Source: Halomonas getboli
Lineage (GTDB): Bacteria; Pseudomonadota; Gammaproteobacteria; Pseudomonadales; Halomonadaceae
Direction: 5' to 3'
Assembly: GCF_023094245.1 (NCBI RefSeq)
Contig: NZ_JALMEW010000002.1
Span: 62,001-126,000 of the forward strand
Length of the DNA: 64,000 nt
Numbering within the stretch: the first letter of the stretch is position 1; each line of letters begins with the position of its first letter. The notes under the pieces were generated by a model. That model ran no database searches. It had not been told where the DNA came from and saw only the letters and a program-made list of their open reading frames with translations. The translations under genes and the position numbers were made by a program. Of the stretch, positions 1 to 10,890 are shown piece after piece.

Positions 1-38
1 GGCGCGACCAGGCCCTGGAGACGTTCGAATTTCTGCAT
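1..38 (-). CDS. leuD: 3-isopropylmalate dehydratase small subunit, N-terminal fragment only
   Basis: Only the first dozen codons lie in the window. They read MQKFERLQGLVAP, the typical start of LeuD, which pairs with LeuC to isomerise 2-isopropylmalate to 3-isopropylmalate in leucine synthesis. The start codon lies 3 bases after the leuC stop, so the two are almost certainly co-transcribed (leuC-leuD order). The rest of the gene lies beyond the left edge. Confidence 0.85.
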   Translation of the reverse strand, partial: MQKFERLQGLVA

Positions 39-41
39 GGC

Positions 42-1493
42 TCAGGCCTCCTGCTGCTGGGTGGCATCGTTGGCGGCAAGCCCGCGAACGTCGACGAAAT
101 GACCGGCGATGGCGGCGGCGGCGGCCATCGCCGGACTGACCAGGTGGGTGCGCCCGCCGTAGCCCTGGCGACCCTCGAAGTTGCGGTTGGAGGTCGAGGC
201 GCAGTGCTCGCCGGCGCCGAGCTTGTCGGCGTTCATCGCCAGGCACATGGAGCAGCCCGGCTCGCGCCACTCGAAGCCCGCCTCGCGGAAGATCGCGTCG
301 AGCCCTTCCGCCTCGGCCTGCTGCTTCACCAGGCCGGACCCCGGTACCACCATGGCCAGCTTGATGGAATCGGCGACCTTCTTGCCGCGCGCCACCTTGG
401 CGGCCTCGCGCAGGTCCTCGATGCGGGAGTTGGTGCAGGAGCCGATGAACACCTTGTCCAGGCGGATGTCGGTGATCTTCTGCTTCGGCGCCAGCCCCAT
501 GTACTCGAGTGCGCGGCTGATGCCGGTGCGCGCGGTGTCATCGGCCGCCTCGGCCGGGTCCGGCACTTCGCCGCCGATGCCGGTGACCATCTCGGGGCTG
601 GTGCCCCAGCTCACCTGCGGCTCGATGTCCGCGGCGTCGAGGGTCACCACCTTGTCGAAGGCGGCGCCTTCGTCGGAGACCAGATCGCGCCAGTCGGCCA
701 CCGCGGCCTCCCACTGCTCGACGCTGGGCGCGTAATGACGGCCCTTGAGGTAATCGATGGTGGTGTCGTCCACGGCGATCAGGCCGACCCGAGCGCCCGC
801 CTCGATGGCCATGTTGCAGACCGTCATGCGGCCTTCCATGGACAGCTCGCGGATGGCGCTGCCGGCGAACTCGATGGCATAGCCAGTGCCGCCGGCGGTG
901 CCGATCTCGCCGATGATGGCCAGCACGATATCCTTGGCGGTGACGCCGACGCCGAGCTCGCCTTCCACGCGCACCTGCATGTTCTTCATCTTCTGCGCCA
1001 GCAGACACTGGGTGGCCAGCACGTGCTCGACCTCGGAGGTGCCGATGCCGTGGGCCAGCGCGGCGAAGGCGCCGTGGGTCGCGGTGTGGGAGTCGCCGCA
1101 GACCACGGTCATGCCGGGCAGGGTCGCGCCCTGCTCCGGGCCGACCACGTGCACGATGCCCTGGCGCGGGTCGTTGATGCGGAACTCCTCGATGCCGAAC
1201 TCGTTGCAGTTGTCATCGAGGGTCTGGACCTGGATCAGCGACACCGGGTCCTTGATGCCGGCATTGCCCTCGGCCCGCTCCTTGAGGGTGGTCGGCACGT
1301 TGTGGTCCGGCGTCGCCAGGTTGGCGTCGATCCGCCACGGGCGGCGATTCGCCAGGCGCAGGCCCTCGAAGGCCTGGGGCGAGGTCACTTCGTGGAGCAG
1401 CTGGCGATCGATGTAGATCAGCGCGGTGCCGTCGTCGCGTTCCTTCACCAGGTGCTGCGACCACAGCTTGTCGTAGAGGGTCTGGCCTGCCAT
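42..1493 (-). CDS. leuC: 3-isopropylmalate dehydratase large subunit LeuC
   Basis: Aconitase-family subunit of isopropylmalate isomerase (leucine biosynthesis, cytoplasm), 483 residues against about 466 in E. coli. The three [4Fe-4S] cysteines are visible: C353 in FIGSCTNSR and C414/C417 in PGCSMC. The ATG at 1493 is preceded by GGGAGAACGAG, a good ribosome binding site, and starts [11 protein letters not shown], as LeuC should. The frame stays open for 42 more codons upstream, through the GGCGCTT repeat (Ala-Lys-Arg-Gln-rich translation), but that extension is not family-like and I reject it. leuD follows 3 bases downstream. A LysR regulator is divergent, an arrangement also known from Pseudomonas. 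Confidence 0.97.
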   Translation of the reverse strand: MAGQTLYDKLWSQHLVKERDDGTALIYIDRQLLHEVTSPQAFEGLRLANRRPWRIDANLATPDHNVPTTLKERAEGNAGIKDPVSLIQVQTLDDNCNEFGIEEFRINDPRQGIVHVVGPEQGATLPGMTVVCGDSHTATHGAFAALAHGIGTSEVEHVLATQCLLAQKMKNMQVRVEGELGVGVTAKDIVLAIIGEIGTAGGTGYAIEFAGSAIRELSMEGRMTVCNMAIEAGARVGLIAVDDTTIDYLKGRHYAPSVEQWEAAVADWRDLVSDEGAAFDKVVTLDAADIEPQVSWGTSPEMVTGIGGEVPDPAEAADDTARTGISRALEYMGLAPKQKITDIRLDKVFIGSCTNSRIEDLREAAKVARGKKVADSIKLAMVVPGSGLVKQQAEAEGLDAIFREAGFEWREPGCSMCLAMNADKLGAGEHCASTSNRNFEGRQGYGGRTHLVSPAMAAAAAIAGHFVDVRGLAANDATQQQEA

Positions 1494-1549
1494 CTCGTTC
1501 TCCCGGGCGCTGGGCCCTGTGCGTGTCCGGTCGGTCTTCTCGTCTTTTT

Positions 1550-1591
1550 GGCGCTTGGCGCTTGGCGCTTGGCGCTTGGCGCTTGGCGCTT
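1550..1591. repeat. Heptamer tandem repeat, six copies of GGCGCTT
   Basis: Six perfect head-to-tail copies of the 7-mer GGCGCTT lie in the intergenic region between divergent leuC and the LysR gene. They are within about 60-100 bases of the leuC start. The same heptamer forms half of the 14-mer repeated eight times near lipB (54951-55062). There are no spacers, so this is not a CRISPR array. Function is unknown; copy number could vary by slippage. Confidence 0.95.
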
Positions 1592-1647
1592 TTGCAGGAG
1601 TGTCCCGCGACGCGCACATAAAAGCAATTCATGTTATTTATTCAAAG

Positions 1648-1664
1648 GATTCCAAAAAGGAATC
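1648..1664. promoter_or_regulatory. Putative LysR-type operator dyad (T-N11-A)
   Basis: A perfect interrupted dyad, GATTCC-AAAAA-GGAATC, ends 24 bases before the LysR start codon. It contains the T-N11-A spacing of LysR-family boxes (T1650, A1662). Its place between the divergent leuC and LysR genes is where such a regulator would bind to control leuC and itself. Binding is inferred, not shown. Confidence 0.5.
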
Positions 1665-1688
1665 ACAGAAAAACGACCGGGAGCACCC

Positions 1689-2585
1689 ATGGACACTCAG
1701 AGCCTGCAGGCCTTCCTCGCCGTGGCCGACGGCGGCAGCTTCTCCCGCGCCGGCGAGCAGCTGCACCTGACCCAGCCGGCGGTCAGCAAGCGCATCGCCG
1801 TGCTCGAGGATCAGGTCGGGGCGCGGCTGTTCGACCGCATCGGCCGCCGGGTGACGCTGACCGAGGCCGGCCGGCTGCTGCTGCCCCGCGCCCGACAGAT
1901 CCTGGTGATGGTGGACGACAGCCGCCGCGCGCTGGGCAACCTGAGCGGACAGGTGGCCGGCAGCCTGACCCTGTCCACCAGCCATCATATCGGCCTGCAC
2001 CGGCTGCCGCCGCTGCTCAAGGACTATACCCGCGAGCATCCCGAGGTGCGCCTCGACCTGCGTTTCCAGGACTCCGAGCAGGCCTACCAGGGCGTGCTCG
2101 ACGGCGAACTGGAGATCGCCGTGGCCACCCTGGCCCCGCATCCCGACGCCCAGCTCCAGGTGGTGCCGGTATGGATCGACCGGCTGTGCTTCGTCTGCGC
2201 CCACGATCACCCCCTGGCCGCGCGCGGCCCGCTGGCCCTGAGCGAACTGTGCGACTTCGATGCCGTACTGCCGGGGCCGCTGACCTTCACCCGCGGGCTG
2301 ATCGAGGCACGCTTCGCCGCCGCCGGCCTGCGCCTGCCGGTGACGCTGTCCACCAACTACCTGGAGACGCTGAAGATGATGACCGCCATCGGCCTCGGCT
2401 GGAGCCTGCTGCCGGAAGGCCTCGCGGCCGGCGAGCTGCACGTGCTCGAGGTGGACCACCCGCCGATCCAGCGCCCGCTGGGCTACCTGGTGCACCGCAG
2501 CCGCACTCTCTCCAACGCCGCCCGGGCGATGCTCGATCGGCTCGAGGCGGCACGCACGCCAGAGGCCATGATCTGGCCAGACTAG
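1689..2585 (+). CDS. LysR-family transcriptional regulator, divergent from leuC
   Basis: 298 residues, standard LysR length. Residues 1-60 form the winged helix-turn-helix (AGEQLHLTQPAVSKRIAVLE), followed by a linker helix and a substrate-binding domain (about 90-290). The ATG at 1689 is preceded by GGGAG and begins MDTQSLQAFLAVAD, a classic LysR start. The frame is open far upstream, but those codons overlap leuC antisense and are not family-like. Its divergent position and the dyad at 1648-1664 suggest that it controls leucine biosynthesis genes and its own transcription. The effector is not deducible. A terminator shared with the convergent porin gene follows. Confidence 0.93.
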   Translation: MDTQSLQAFLAVADGGSFSRAGEQLHLTQPAVSKRIAVLEDQVGARLFDRIGRRVTLTEAGRLLLPRARQILVMVDDSRRALGNLSGQVAGSLTLSTSHHIGLHRLPPLLKDYTREHPEVRLDLRFQDSEQAYQGVLDGELEIAVATLAPHPDAQLQVVPVWIDRLCFVCAHDHPLAARGPLALSELCDFDAVLPGPLTFTRGLIEARFAAAGLRLPVTLSTNYLETLKMMTAIGLGWSLLPEGLAAGELHVLEVDHPPIQRPLGYLVHRSRTLSNAARAMLDRLEAARTPEAMIWPD

Positions 2586-2607
2586 CGGAAGCAGGCGGCC
2601 GCCCACG

Positions 2608-2638
2608 AAAAACGCCCCGCTTCAGAGGCGCGGGGCGT
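2608..2638 (-). terminator. Rho-independent terminator of the porin-like gene
   Basis: A 9-bp GC stem (ACGCCCCGC / GCGGGGCGT, 9-base loop) is followed on the minus strand by TTTTT. It lies between the convergent stops of the LysR gene and the porin-like gene, and may also stop plus-strand transcription. Confidence 0.8.
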
Positions 2639-2664
2639 ATCAGATGTCGTGACGATCCGTCGTC

Positions 2665-3975
2665 CTAGAAGGTCAGACCGACGTGGGTCTGGAAGCTGGT
2701 GTGCCAGTCATCGTCGACGGGAGAGCCAAAGTAGTTCAGCCCGTTCTTGTTGGTCACGATGTCGAACCAGGCGTAGTAGGGACCGGCGGTGACCTTCATG
2801 CCCAGATCGTTGAGCATGGGATCCCTCTGATCGCCGAAGCCGCCGTTGATGGCCGAATAATCGCCTGACGGATCGATCATGCTGAAGTCGTTGTAGAAAT
2901 AGAGATTGTCCACCGGCCCCAGATCGACGTCCATGCTGTAGGCCAGGCTGGCGGAGTACATCTCGGCCTCGGCCGGAATCAGATAGTTGAACCCGAAGGC
3001 ACCGATCTGGATCACGTCGTCCGAGATGCCCGAGACGCTCTCGGCCGGATTCTCGGCGTTGTATTCGTAGGTCGTCGCCTGCAGCCGGGTCGACCAGCTG
3101 CCGTACTGGCCGCTGAGCCCCAGGGCCGCCTGCCAGCTGTCGCCGCTGTCGCCGGTCTGGGTATTGTAGAGCTGGCCGCCCTTGGCCGAGAGGTTGATCT
3201 CGGTCGTGGCATTGGTGCCCTGGCCGAAGGTATAGGCGACACGACCGGCGAGCTGATTCTCTTCCGAGTTGCCCTGAGCGCCACTGCCCACGGGATTAGC
3301 CCCGTAATGCTCATTGCCATCGCCGAGCTGATCGCTCTTGAAGAAGGCCAGCGAGGTATCCCATGCGCCCTGGGAGTGGTCCCACTTGAGGCCGGCGTTC
3401 TGGTTGTCATTGAAACCCGCGATATACGGCAGGGTGCCGTACCAGCCGAGATAGCCATAGTCCATGTTGCCGAACGGCGCCTGCACCAGGCCCAGCTTGA
3501 GGCTGTCGTCCTCGGTGAGGTCATAGCCCAGCCAGCCGTGCTGGAGGAAGTCGTAACCGTCATAGAAGCGATACTGGAAGGAGTAGTTGAACTTCCCGGT
3601 ACCTCCGGTGACGCCAAGGTTGAACTTGCCGAAGTCCATGTCCCCGGCCGTTTCCTTGTCACGATCGTCCCAGTCGTTGAAGACCGAGCCAAATTCGAGC
3701 TGGCCATTGATCTGGGTACTGCGCATGGTCTCGAGAATCGCGCTGTTCTCTTTGGCCAGCTCGCGAGTGGAGACATCATCGGAAGAAGCATCGCGCGGCG
3801 CACGCTCGGCCTGCTGCGCGTCGATCGTTTCCTGCATGCGCGCCAGCTCGGCACGCAAGGCATCGATCTGACGCTGCATGGCCTCGGCATTCTGCTCGGA
3901 CTGCGCCATTGACGGCCCGGCCAGAGCAAGCGTTCCTACGGCAACGCCTGCCGCCTTGAGCGAGTGTCGAATCAT
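2665..3975 (-). CDS. Porin-like outer-membrane protein with N-terminal coiled coil
   Basis: 436 residues. It has a Sec signal peptide (cleavage near SMA-Q, about residue 24), then a charged heptad-like segment (about 25-60: EAMQRQIDALRAELARMQ) typical of trimeric porins with a periplasmic coiled coil. The rest is aromatic- and glycine-rich amphipathic beta sequence, ending in HVGLTF with the terminal Phe recognised by BamA. This layout fits DcaP/OprO-type channels; the substrate cannot be read from the sequence. It is transcribed alone, with its own terminator at 2608-2638. The AT-rich region upstream probably carries its promoter. It has no homologue among its neighbours. Confidence 0.8.
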   Translation of the reverse strand: MIRHSLKAAGVAVGTLALAGPSMAQSEQNAEAMQRQIDALRAELARMQETIDAQQAERAPRDASSDDVSTRELAKENSAILETMRSTQINGQLEFGSVFNDWDDRDKETAGDMDFGKFNLGVTGGTGKFNYSFQYRFYDGYDFLQHGWLGYDLTEDDSLKLGLVQAPFGNMDYGYLGWYGTLPYIAGFNDNQNAGLKWDHSQGAWDTSLAFFKSDQLGDGNEHYGANPVGSGAQGNSEENQLAGRVAYTFGQGTNATTEINLSAKGGQLYNTQTGDSGDSWQAALGLSGQYGSWSTRLQATTYEYNAENPAESVSGISDDVIQIGAFGFNYLIPAEAEMYSASLAYSMDVDLGPVDNLYFYNDFSMIDPSGDYSAINGGFGDQRDPMLNDLGMKVTAGPYYAWFDIVTNKNGLNYFGSPVDDDWHTSFQTHVGLTF

Positions 3976-4337
3976 TATGTTCCCTCAAACATTGGTGAAT
4001 CTTTTCGATATCTTTGGGAGTGGCAGCACGCCACCTTTCCGGCACGTCGAAGGCGCCGGTTGTCATTTTTGTGGCGCAAGACTGCAACAAAAAAATCGTT
4101 AGCAAACAACCGTTGCAAGCAGCGCACCAGATATGAGATCGCGCGCAGAGAAAAGAGCAGGCTGATCAGCTAAAGAGCGATAAAAAAGTGGCAATAAAGC
4201 CACAAAAATAGAAAATCCATCCTGCCCAAGAAGCGTCCAAGTGCAGCTTGTGAGCCTCTAGCTCCTTGCTTAGGATGCTATGTTTCCGTCGGGCTTACGG
4301 AACGAAGCCCGCCCCTCGCCTGCCAGGAATTGCCGCC
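3976..4337. other. AT-rich intergenic region between divergent porin and membrane protein genes
   Basis: 362 bases with no convincing gene. It is much more AT-rich than its surroundings, especially about 4080-4260. It contains the palindrome GCTGATCAGC (4161-4170) and a small A/T-flanked hairpin (GTGGC-AATAAA-GCCAC, 4188-4203). It must hold the promoters of both divergent genes. I could not place -35/-10 elements with confidence. Short frames here lack ribosome binding sites and family features. Confidence 0.6.
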
Positions 4338-5669
4338 ATGTCCGCCCAGACCGCCGAAGCGACCTCCTCCGGAGTCGGCCTACGCCATGCCCTGGCCGGC
4401 CTGGCGATCCTCGCCGGGCTGCTGTCGCGCATCGCGGGGCTGGCCTGGCTGCCCGATGCCGAGGTGCTGACCGGCCCGGCCCTGTGGCTGGGCACCGCCC
4501 TGCTGTGGCCCGACCTGCCGCGCCGCAACCGCCGCCAGGCGGGGCTGCTAGCGGGCATCGGCGTCGGCCTGCTGCTGATCGCGGCATTCGTCTACGGCGC
4601 CCGGGTGGACTGGCCGGCCATGCTCGACGCCAACACCCAGGTGGTGGCCATGCTGGTCGGGGTGAGCTTCATCGGCCTGATCGGCAACCGCCGTGGCTCT
4701 CCTCGCCCCTCGGGCCCGCCGGTCACCGGGCGGCGCGGCCTCGCCGGCACCTGGCTCGGCGTGCATCTGCTCGGCACCATCCTCAACCTGTCGACGGTGT
4801 TCATGGTCGGCGACCGCCTGGCACGCCGGGCGCCGCTGACGACGTCCCAGCTACTGGCGCTCAACCGCGGGCTGTCCAGCGCCGCGCTGTGGTCGCCCTT
4901 CTTCGCCTCCATGGGCATCGTCATCACCCTGGCGCCGGGCATGGACTACGCCACCGTGCTGGCCCACGGCCTACCGCTGGCGCTGTGCGCGGGACTGGTG
5001 ACGCTGATCGAGCTGCCGCGGCGCTTCGACCTGACCGACACCGCCGGCTTCTCGATGGCGCCGAGGAGCCTGTTGCTGCCGGTGATCATGGCCGCGCTGG
5101 TGATGGGCTTTCACTTCGGCCTGACGCCAACGCTCTCCATCGTCGCCATCATCACCTTCCTGATGCCCGGCACGGCGCTGGCAGCCAACCTGCCCCGCGG
5201 TCTGCACTGGACCGCCGGTCGCCTGCGCCAGCACACCCTGACCCGGCTGCCGGCCATGCGCGGCGAGATCTCGCTGTTCCTGTGCGCGGGATTGCTCACC
5301 CAGGGGCTGTCGACGCTCGCCGACGCCGCCACCGAGGGCGGCTGGACGCTGTTCGCGCACTTCGGCATGGGCGAGGCCATGATGAGTTTCCTGGCCATCG
5401 TGGTCAGCGCCGTGATCGGGCTGCACCCGATCATTGGCGTCTCGGTGCTGGCCTCGGTGCTCGATCTGGCGGCGTCGGAGCAGACGCTGTTCGCCTTCGT
5501 CGCCCTGTCGGCCTGGGCGGTGGGCACCAGCGTGGGGCCGCTGTCGGGGATCAATCTGTCGCTGCAGGGCCGTTACGGCGTCAGTGGCGGGCTGATGATG
5601 CGCGAGAACCTGCGCTATGCGCTGATCATGGCGACGCTGGTCGTCGGGATGATCGCCTGGCTGGCGTGA
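4338..5669 (+). CDS. Polytopic inner-membrane protein, putative transporter of unknown substrate
   Basis: 443 residues with about ten or more hydrophobic segments (for example GLAILAGLLSRIAGLAWL near 20-37 and LLLPVIMAALVMGFHFGL in the middle). Positive loops (RRNRR, GRRGLAG) are consistent with an inner-membrane transporter. Two re-entrant-like motifs recur in the two halves, SSAALWSPFFASMG and GTSVGPLSGINLSLQGRYG, which recalls the two-fold repeats of ion-transporter-superfamily carriers. I cannot name the family. The ATG at 4338 (MSAQTAEATSS) puts the first helix near the N terminus; an earlier in-frame start at 4266 would add a non-hydrophobic 24-residue tail. It stands alone, divergent from the porin-like gene. 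Confidence 0.75.
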   Translation: MSAQTAEATSSGVGLRHALAGLAILAGLLSRIAGLAWLPDAEVLTGPALWLGTALLWPDLPRRNRRQAGLLAGIGVGLLLIAAFVYGARVDWPAMLDANTQVVAMLVGVSFIGLIGNRRGSPRPSGPPVTGRRGLAGTWLGVHLLGTILNLSTVFMVGDRLARRAPLTTSQLLALNRGLSSAALWSPFFASMGIVITLAPGMDYATVLAHGLPLALCAGLVTLIELPRRFDLTDTAGFSMAPRSLLLPVIMAALVMGFHFGLTPTLSIVAIITFLMPGTALAANLPRGLHWTAGRLRQHTLTRLPAMRGEISLFLCAGLLTQGLSTLADAATEGGWTLFAHFGMGEAMMSFLAIVVSAVIGLHPIIGVSVLASVLDLAASEQTLFAFVALSAWAVGTSVGPLSGINLSLQGRYGVSGGLMMRENLRYALIMATLVVGMIAWLA

Positions 5670-5700
5670 TCGGCAACGATCGAGGAGGAGGGAAATGCCC

Positions 5701-5724
5701 CCTGAGAATCGGATGACTCTCAGG
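5701..5724. terminator. Weak hairpin between convergent genes
   Basis: A 7-bp stem, CCTGAGA / TCTCAGG, with a 10-base loop lies 32 bases after the membrane protein stop and just before the convergent ybeL-like stop. There is no clear T-run, so it is only a possible terminator. Confidence 0.35.
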
Positions 5725-5735
5725 AGGCCGGGGGA

Positions 5736-6257
5736 TCAATCCAGCGGCGCGCGCACGAAGTAGCGGTGGCCGCACTGATGGCAGGGTTCGAGCCGGGCGA
5801 TCTCACCGAGTTCGACGATGGCATCGCAGTGGGTGCAGGCCATGCGTCCCGGCGCGGCGATCTCGCCGGCGGTGTAATCGGCCCGCGAGGCCTCGAGGTC
5901 GTCCTCGAGCCGCTCGCGATCGATCAGGCCGCGATCGGCGATCGACAGCAGCGATTCCACCACTCGCCGCGACAGCACCGAGAGATCGACGCCCAGCCAG
6001 TGGGCCACGCTGTGTCCGCCGGCGTTCAGATAGCGACGCATCTCCTTGAGGTCGCGATCGACCCAGGCGCGCAGCAGCGATAGCTCGTCCCGGGTGAAGT
6101 TCTCGACGTCGGCCTCGAACTCGATCGCCTCGTCGAGCTCCTTCTGCAGCGACTCCCGGTTCAGCTCGCCGGCGCCCTCCTTGAGCCGCTCCAGCACGCG
6201 TTCGTAGGCATCCTTGAGGCGATGGTCCTCATGGGGCTTTTGCGGTTGATCGCTCAT
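5736..6257 (-). CDS. Zinc-ribbon protein, YbeL/DUF1451-like
   Basis: 173 residues. The N-terminal 110 residues are highly charged and helical. The C terminus carries two CxxC pairs (CTHCDAIVELGEI and CHQCGHRYFVRAPLD) that would bind one zinc ion, the layout of the DUF1451/YbeL family. In E. coli ybeL is also next to leuS, which supports the call. The ATG at 6257 (MSDQPQKP) was chosen because the upstream in-frame extension is Arg/Pro-rich and not family-like. The cellular role of YbeL proteins is unknown. It is divergent from leuS, with about 240 bases between. Confidence 0.85.
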   Translation of the reverse strand: MSDQPQKPHEDHRLKDAYERVLERLKEGAGELNRESLQKELDEAIEFEADVENFTRDELSLLRAWVDRDLKEMRRYLNAGGHSVAHWLGVDLSVLSRRVVESLLSIADRGLIDRERLEDDLEASRADYTAGEIAAPGRMACTHCDAIVELGEIARLEPCHQCGHRYFVRAPLD

Positions 6258-6441
6258 CGCTGTTCTCCTGTCCGTGTCCTGTCCGCATCGGGGTCGCGGC
6301 GCCGCCACCATAGCCGGCGCCCGCCGTGCTGGGGTATCCTTGCGCCCCAGAGGTTCTCCCATTTAGACGATATGCCGTCGGCGAATCAATGGCTTCCCCC
6401 CTGTAATGGGGCCGACCCTGACGCCGGACAAGGCCCGCTGA

Positions 6442-9078
<2,637 letters not shown>

Positions 9079-9106
9079 GCCGACCGCCGGCCAAGGAGAG
9101 AGCCAA

Positions 9107-9598
9107 ATGCAACGGCGTGACTTCCTGCGCTTCACCCTGGCCGGCGCCGCCGGCCTCACCCTCGGCGGCTGCGGCTTCCGACTGCGCGGCCTCGACCAGC
9201 CGGCGCTGAACCTGACGGCGCTGGCCGTGGCCGGCGCCGACGATGAGTTCTCGCGTCTGGTCAGCCAGCGGCTCGAGGCCTCCGGCGTCACCGTCAGCGA
9301 CGACGCGCCGCTGGTACTCAACCTCGGCGCCGAGCGCGTCGAGGAGCAACAGCTCGGCGTGCTCGACTCCGGCAGCCAGGAGCGCGAGCTGACGCTGAGC
9401 GTGCCCTTCTCGGTGCAGCGTTCAAGCGACGGCGCCTACCGCCTCGATCAGCAGGTCGTGGAGGCCAGCGAGCGCTACTCGTTCAGCGACAACAACCTGC
9501 TGGTCGGCGACGAACTGCGCGACGACGCTACCGAGCGACTGCGCCGCGAGGCCGTGCGCCGGCTGATGGACCGCCTGCGCGCCCTGTCGCCGAACTGA
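9107..9598 (+). CDS. lptE: LPS-assembly lipoprotein LptE (RlpB)
   Basis: 163 residues. It is the outer-membrane lipoprotein that plugs the LptD barrel and helps insert lipopolysaccharide. Lipobox cysteine is C22 (LGGC), followed by GFRLRG, a hallmark of LptE (CGFxLRG). The operon position, leuS-lptE-holA, matches E. coli and Pseudomonas. The signal peptide is odd: it begins MQRRDFLRF, which matches the twin-arginine RRxFL consensus instead of the plain K/R-rich Sec n-region usual for LptE. A good ribosome site (AAGGAGAG) precedes the ATG. Confidence 0.93.
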   Translation: MQRRDFLRFTLAGAAGLTLGGCGFRLRGLDQPALNLTALAVAGADDEFSRLVSQRLEASGVTVSDDAPLVLNLGAERVEEQQLGVLDSGSQERELTLSVPFSVQRSSDGAYRLDQQVVEASERYSFSDNNLLVGDELRDDATERLRREAVRRLMDRLRALSPN

Positions 9599-9605
9599 GG
9601 TCGTC

Positions 9606-10664
9606 GTGAAGGTCTTTCCCGACAAGCTCGAAAGCGCACTGACCAAGTCGCTGCCGCCGGTCATCATCGTCGCCGGCGACGAACCGCTGCAGCACCGCGA
9701 GGCCTGTGACGCCGTGCGCGCCGCGGCCCGTCAGGCGGGCATCGAGGAGCGCGAGGTGCTCCACGTCGAGGCCAATTTCGCCTGGGGGCGGCTCACCGAG
9801 GCCGCCGCCAGCCTGTCGCTGTTCGCCTCGCGCAAGCTGATCGAACTGCGCCTGGGCAACGGCAAGCCCGGTCAGGAAGGCGCCAAGGCGCTGCGCGAGT
9901 ACGCCGAGGGCATGGCCGGCAGCGACAACGTGCTGCTGGTGGCCGCCGGCAAGCTCGACTTCCGCGAGCAGAAGAGCGCCTGGTTCAAGGCCCTCGACAA
10001 GGCCGGGCTGTTCGTTCCGGTGTGGCCGGTGGACGTCTCGCGGCTGCACTTCTGGCTGCGCGATCGCGCCTCGCACCACGGCCTGAACCTCGACCTCGAT
10101 GCCGCCCGCCTGCTCGGCGAGCGCACCGAGGGCAACCTGCTGGCCGCCGACCAGGAGCTGCAGAAGCTGGCCCTGCTGTCGCCGCCCGGCGCGCGCATCT
10201 CGCCCCAGCAGGTGGCCGGCGGTGTGGAGGACAGCGCGCGCTTCGACGTCTTCACGCTGATGGATGCCTGCCTCAAGGGCGAACGCGCCCGGGTGTCGCG
10301 CATCATGACCGGCCTGCGCGGCGAGGGCGTCGAGCCGCCCATCGTGCTGTGGGCGCTGACCCGCGAGCTGCGGCTGCTGCTGTCGCTACATCAGCACCTC
10401 GATCAGGGTCAGAGCCTGGAACACGCCTGCAAGGCCCAGAAACCGCCGATCTTCGACAAGCGCCGCCCCGCCTATCAGCAGGCACTCAAGCGTCTGCCGA
10501 TGAAGCGCCTGCACAAGCTGCTGCTGTTCGCCCAGCGTCTCGATCTGGCGATCAAGGGCGCCAGCCCCATCCCGCTGTGGGAAGGCCTGCACGACCTGGC
10601 ACTGACGCTCGCCGGCGGTCGCGGCCTGCTGGCCGAGTCGCCTCACTCCTACCGCGTCGGTTGA
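9606..10664 (+). CDS. holA: DNA polymerase III delta subunit
   Basis: 352 residues (E. coli 343). It is the wrench subunit of the clamp loader, opening the beta sliding clamp. It starts with GTG at 9606, 7 bases after the lptE stop (MKVFPDKLESALTK). Family features include IIVAGDEPLQHREACDAVR near residue 20-40 (the P-loop-like but non-hydrolytic N-domain) and the AAA+ lid and collar domains, with LWALTRELRLLLSL near 240. It is translationally linked to lptE. In E. coli holA is followed by nadD; here the nadD part of the cluster lies 53 kb away. Confidence 0.96.
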   Translation: MKVFPDKLESALTKSLPPVIIVAGDEPLQHREACDAVRAAARQAGIEEREVLHVEANFAWGRLTEAAASLSLFASRKLIELRLGNGKPGQEGAKALREYAEGMAGSDNVLLVAAGKLDFREQKSAWFKALDKAGLFVPVWPVDVSRLHFWLRDRASHHGLNLDLDAARLLGERTEGNLLAADQELQKLALLSPPGARISPQQVAGGVEDSARFDVFTLMDACLKGERARVSRIMTGLRGEGVEPPIVLWALTRELRLLLSLHQHLDQGQSLEHACKAQKPPIFDKRRPAYQQALKRLPMKRLHKLLLFAQRLDLAIKGASPIPLWEGLHDLALTLAGGRGLLAESPHSYRVG

Positions 10665-10890
10665 TCGACGCGGCATCGTCTCCGCCCCCCCTGGGCGCCG
10701 AGTTCATACGCCGGGCGGGACCGTTAGCGGCCAGGCGAAACGGACGCAACCGTTTGGAAATCAACGCACAACCGTGAAACTCCCCCCGTTTATCCCCTAT
10801 ACTGTCGATGCATCGCCGCCGGCATGGCGCAAGGACGCCCATGTGGAGCGACACCGAGCCGGATCATCCCGAGACACAAGGAATGCCATC

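Noticed and set aside
1494-1619. 42-codon N-terminal extension of LeuC with Ala-Lys-Arg-Gln repeats
   Set aside because: It is encoded by the heptamer repeat, has no match to LeuC, and the ATG at 1493 has a proper ribosome site and the family N terminus.
1494-1688. Leucine leader peptide attenuator upstream of leuC
   Set aside because: No short frame with a run of leucine codons and no terminator/antiterminator pair was found; the gap has a LysR dyad instead.
3776-4105. Small lipoprotein-like frame overlapping the porin start
   Set aside because: Its lipobox-like segment overlaps the porin signal peptide in another frame and lacks a ribosome site.
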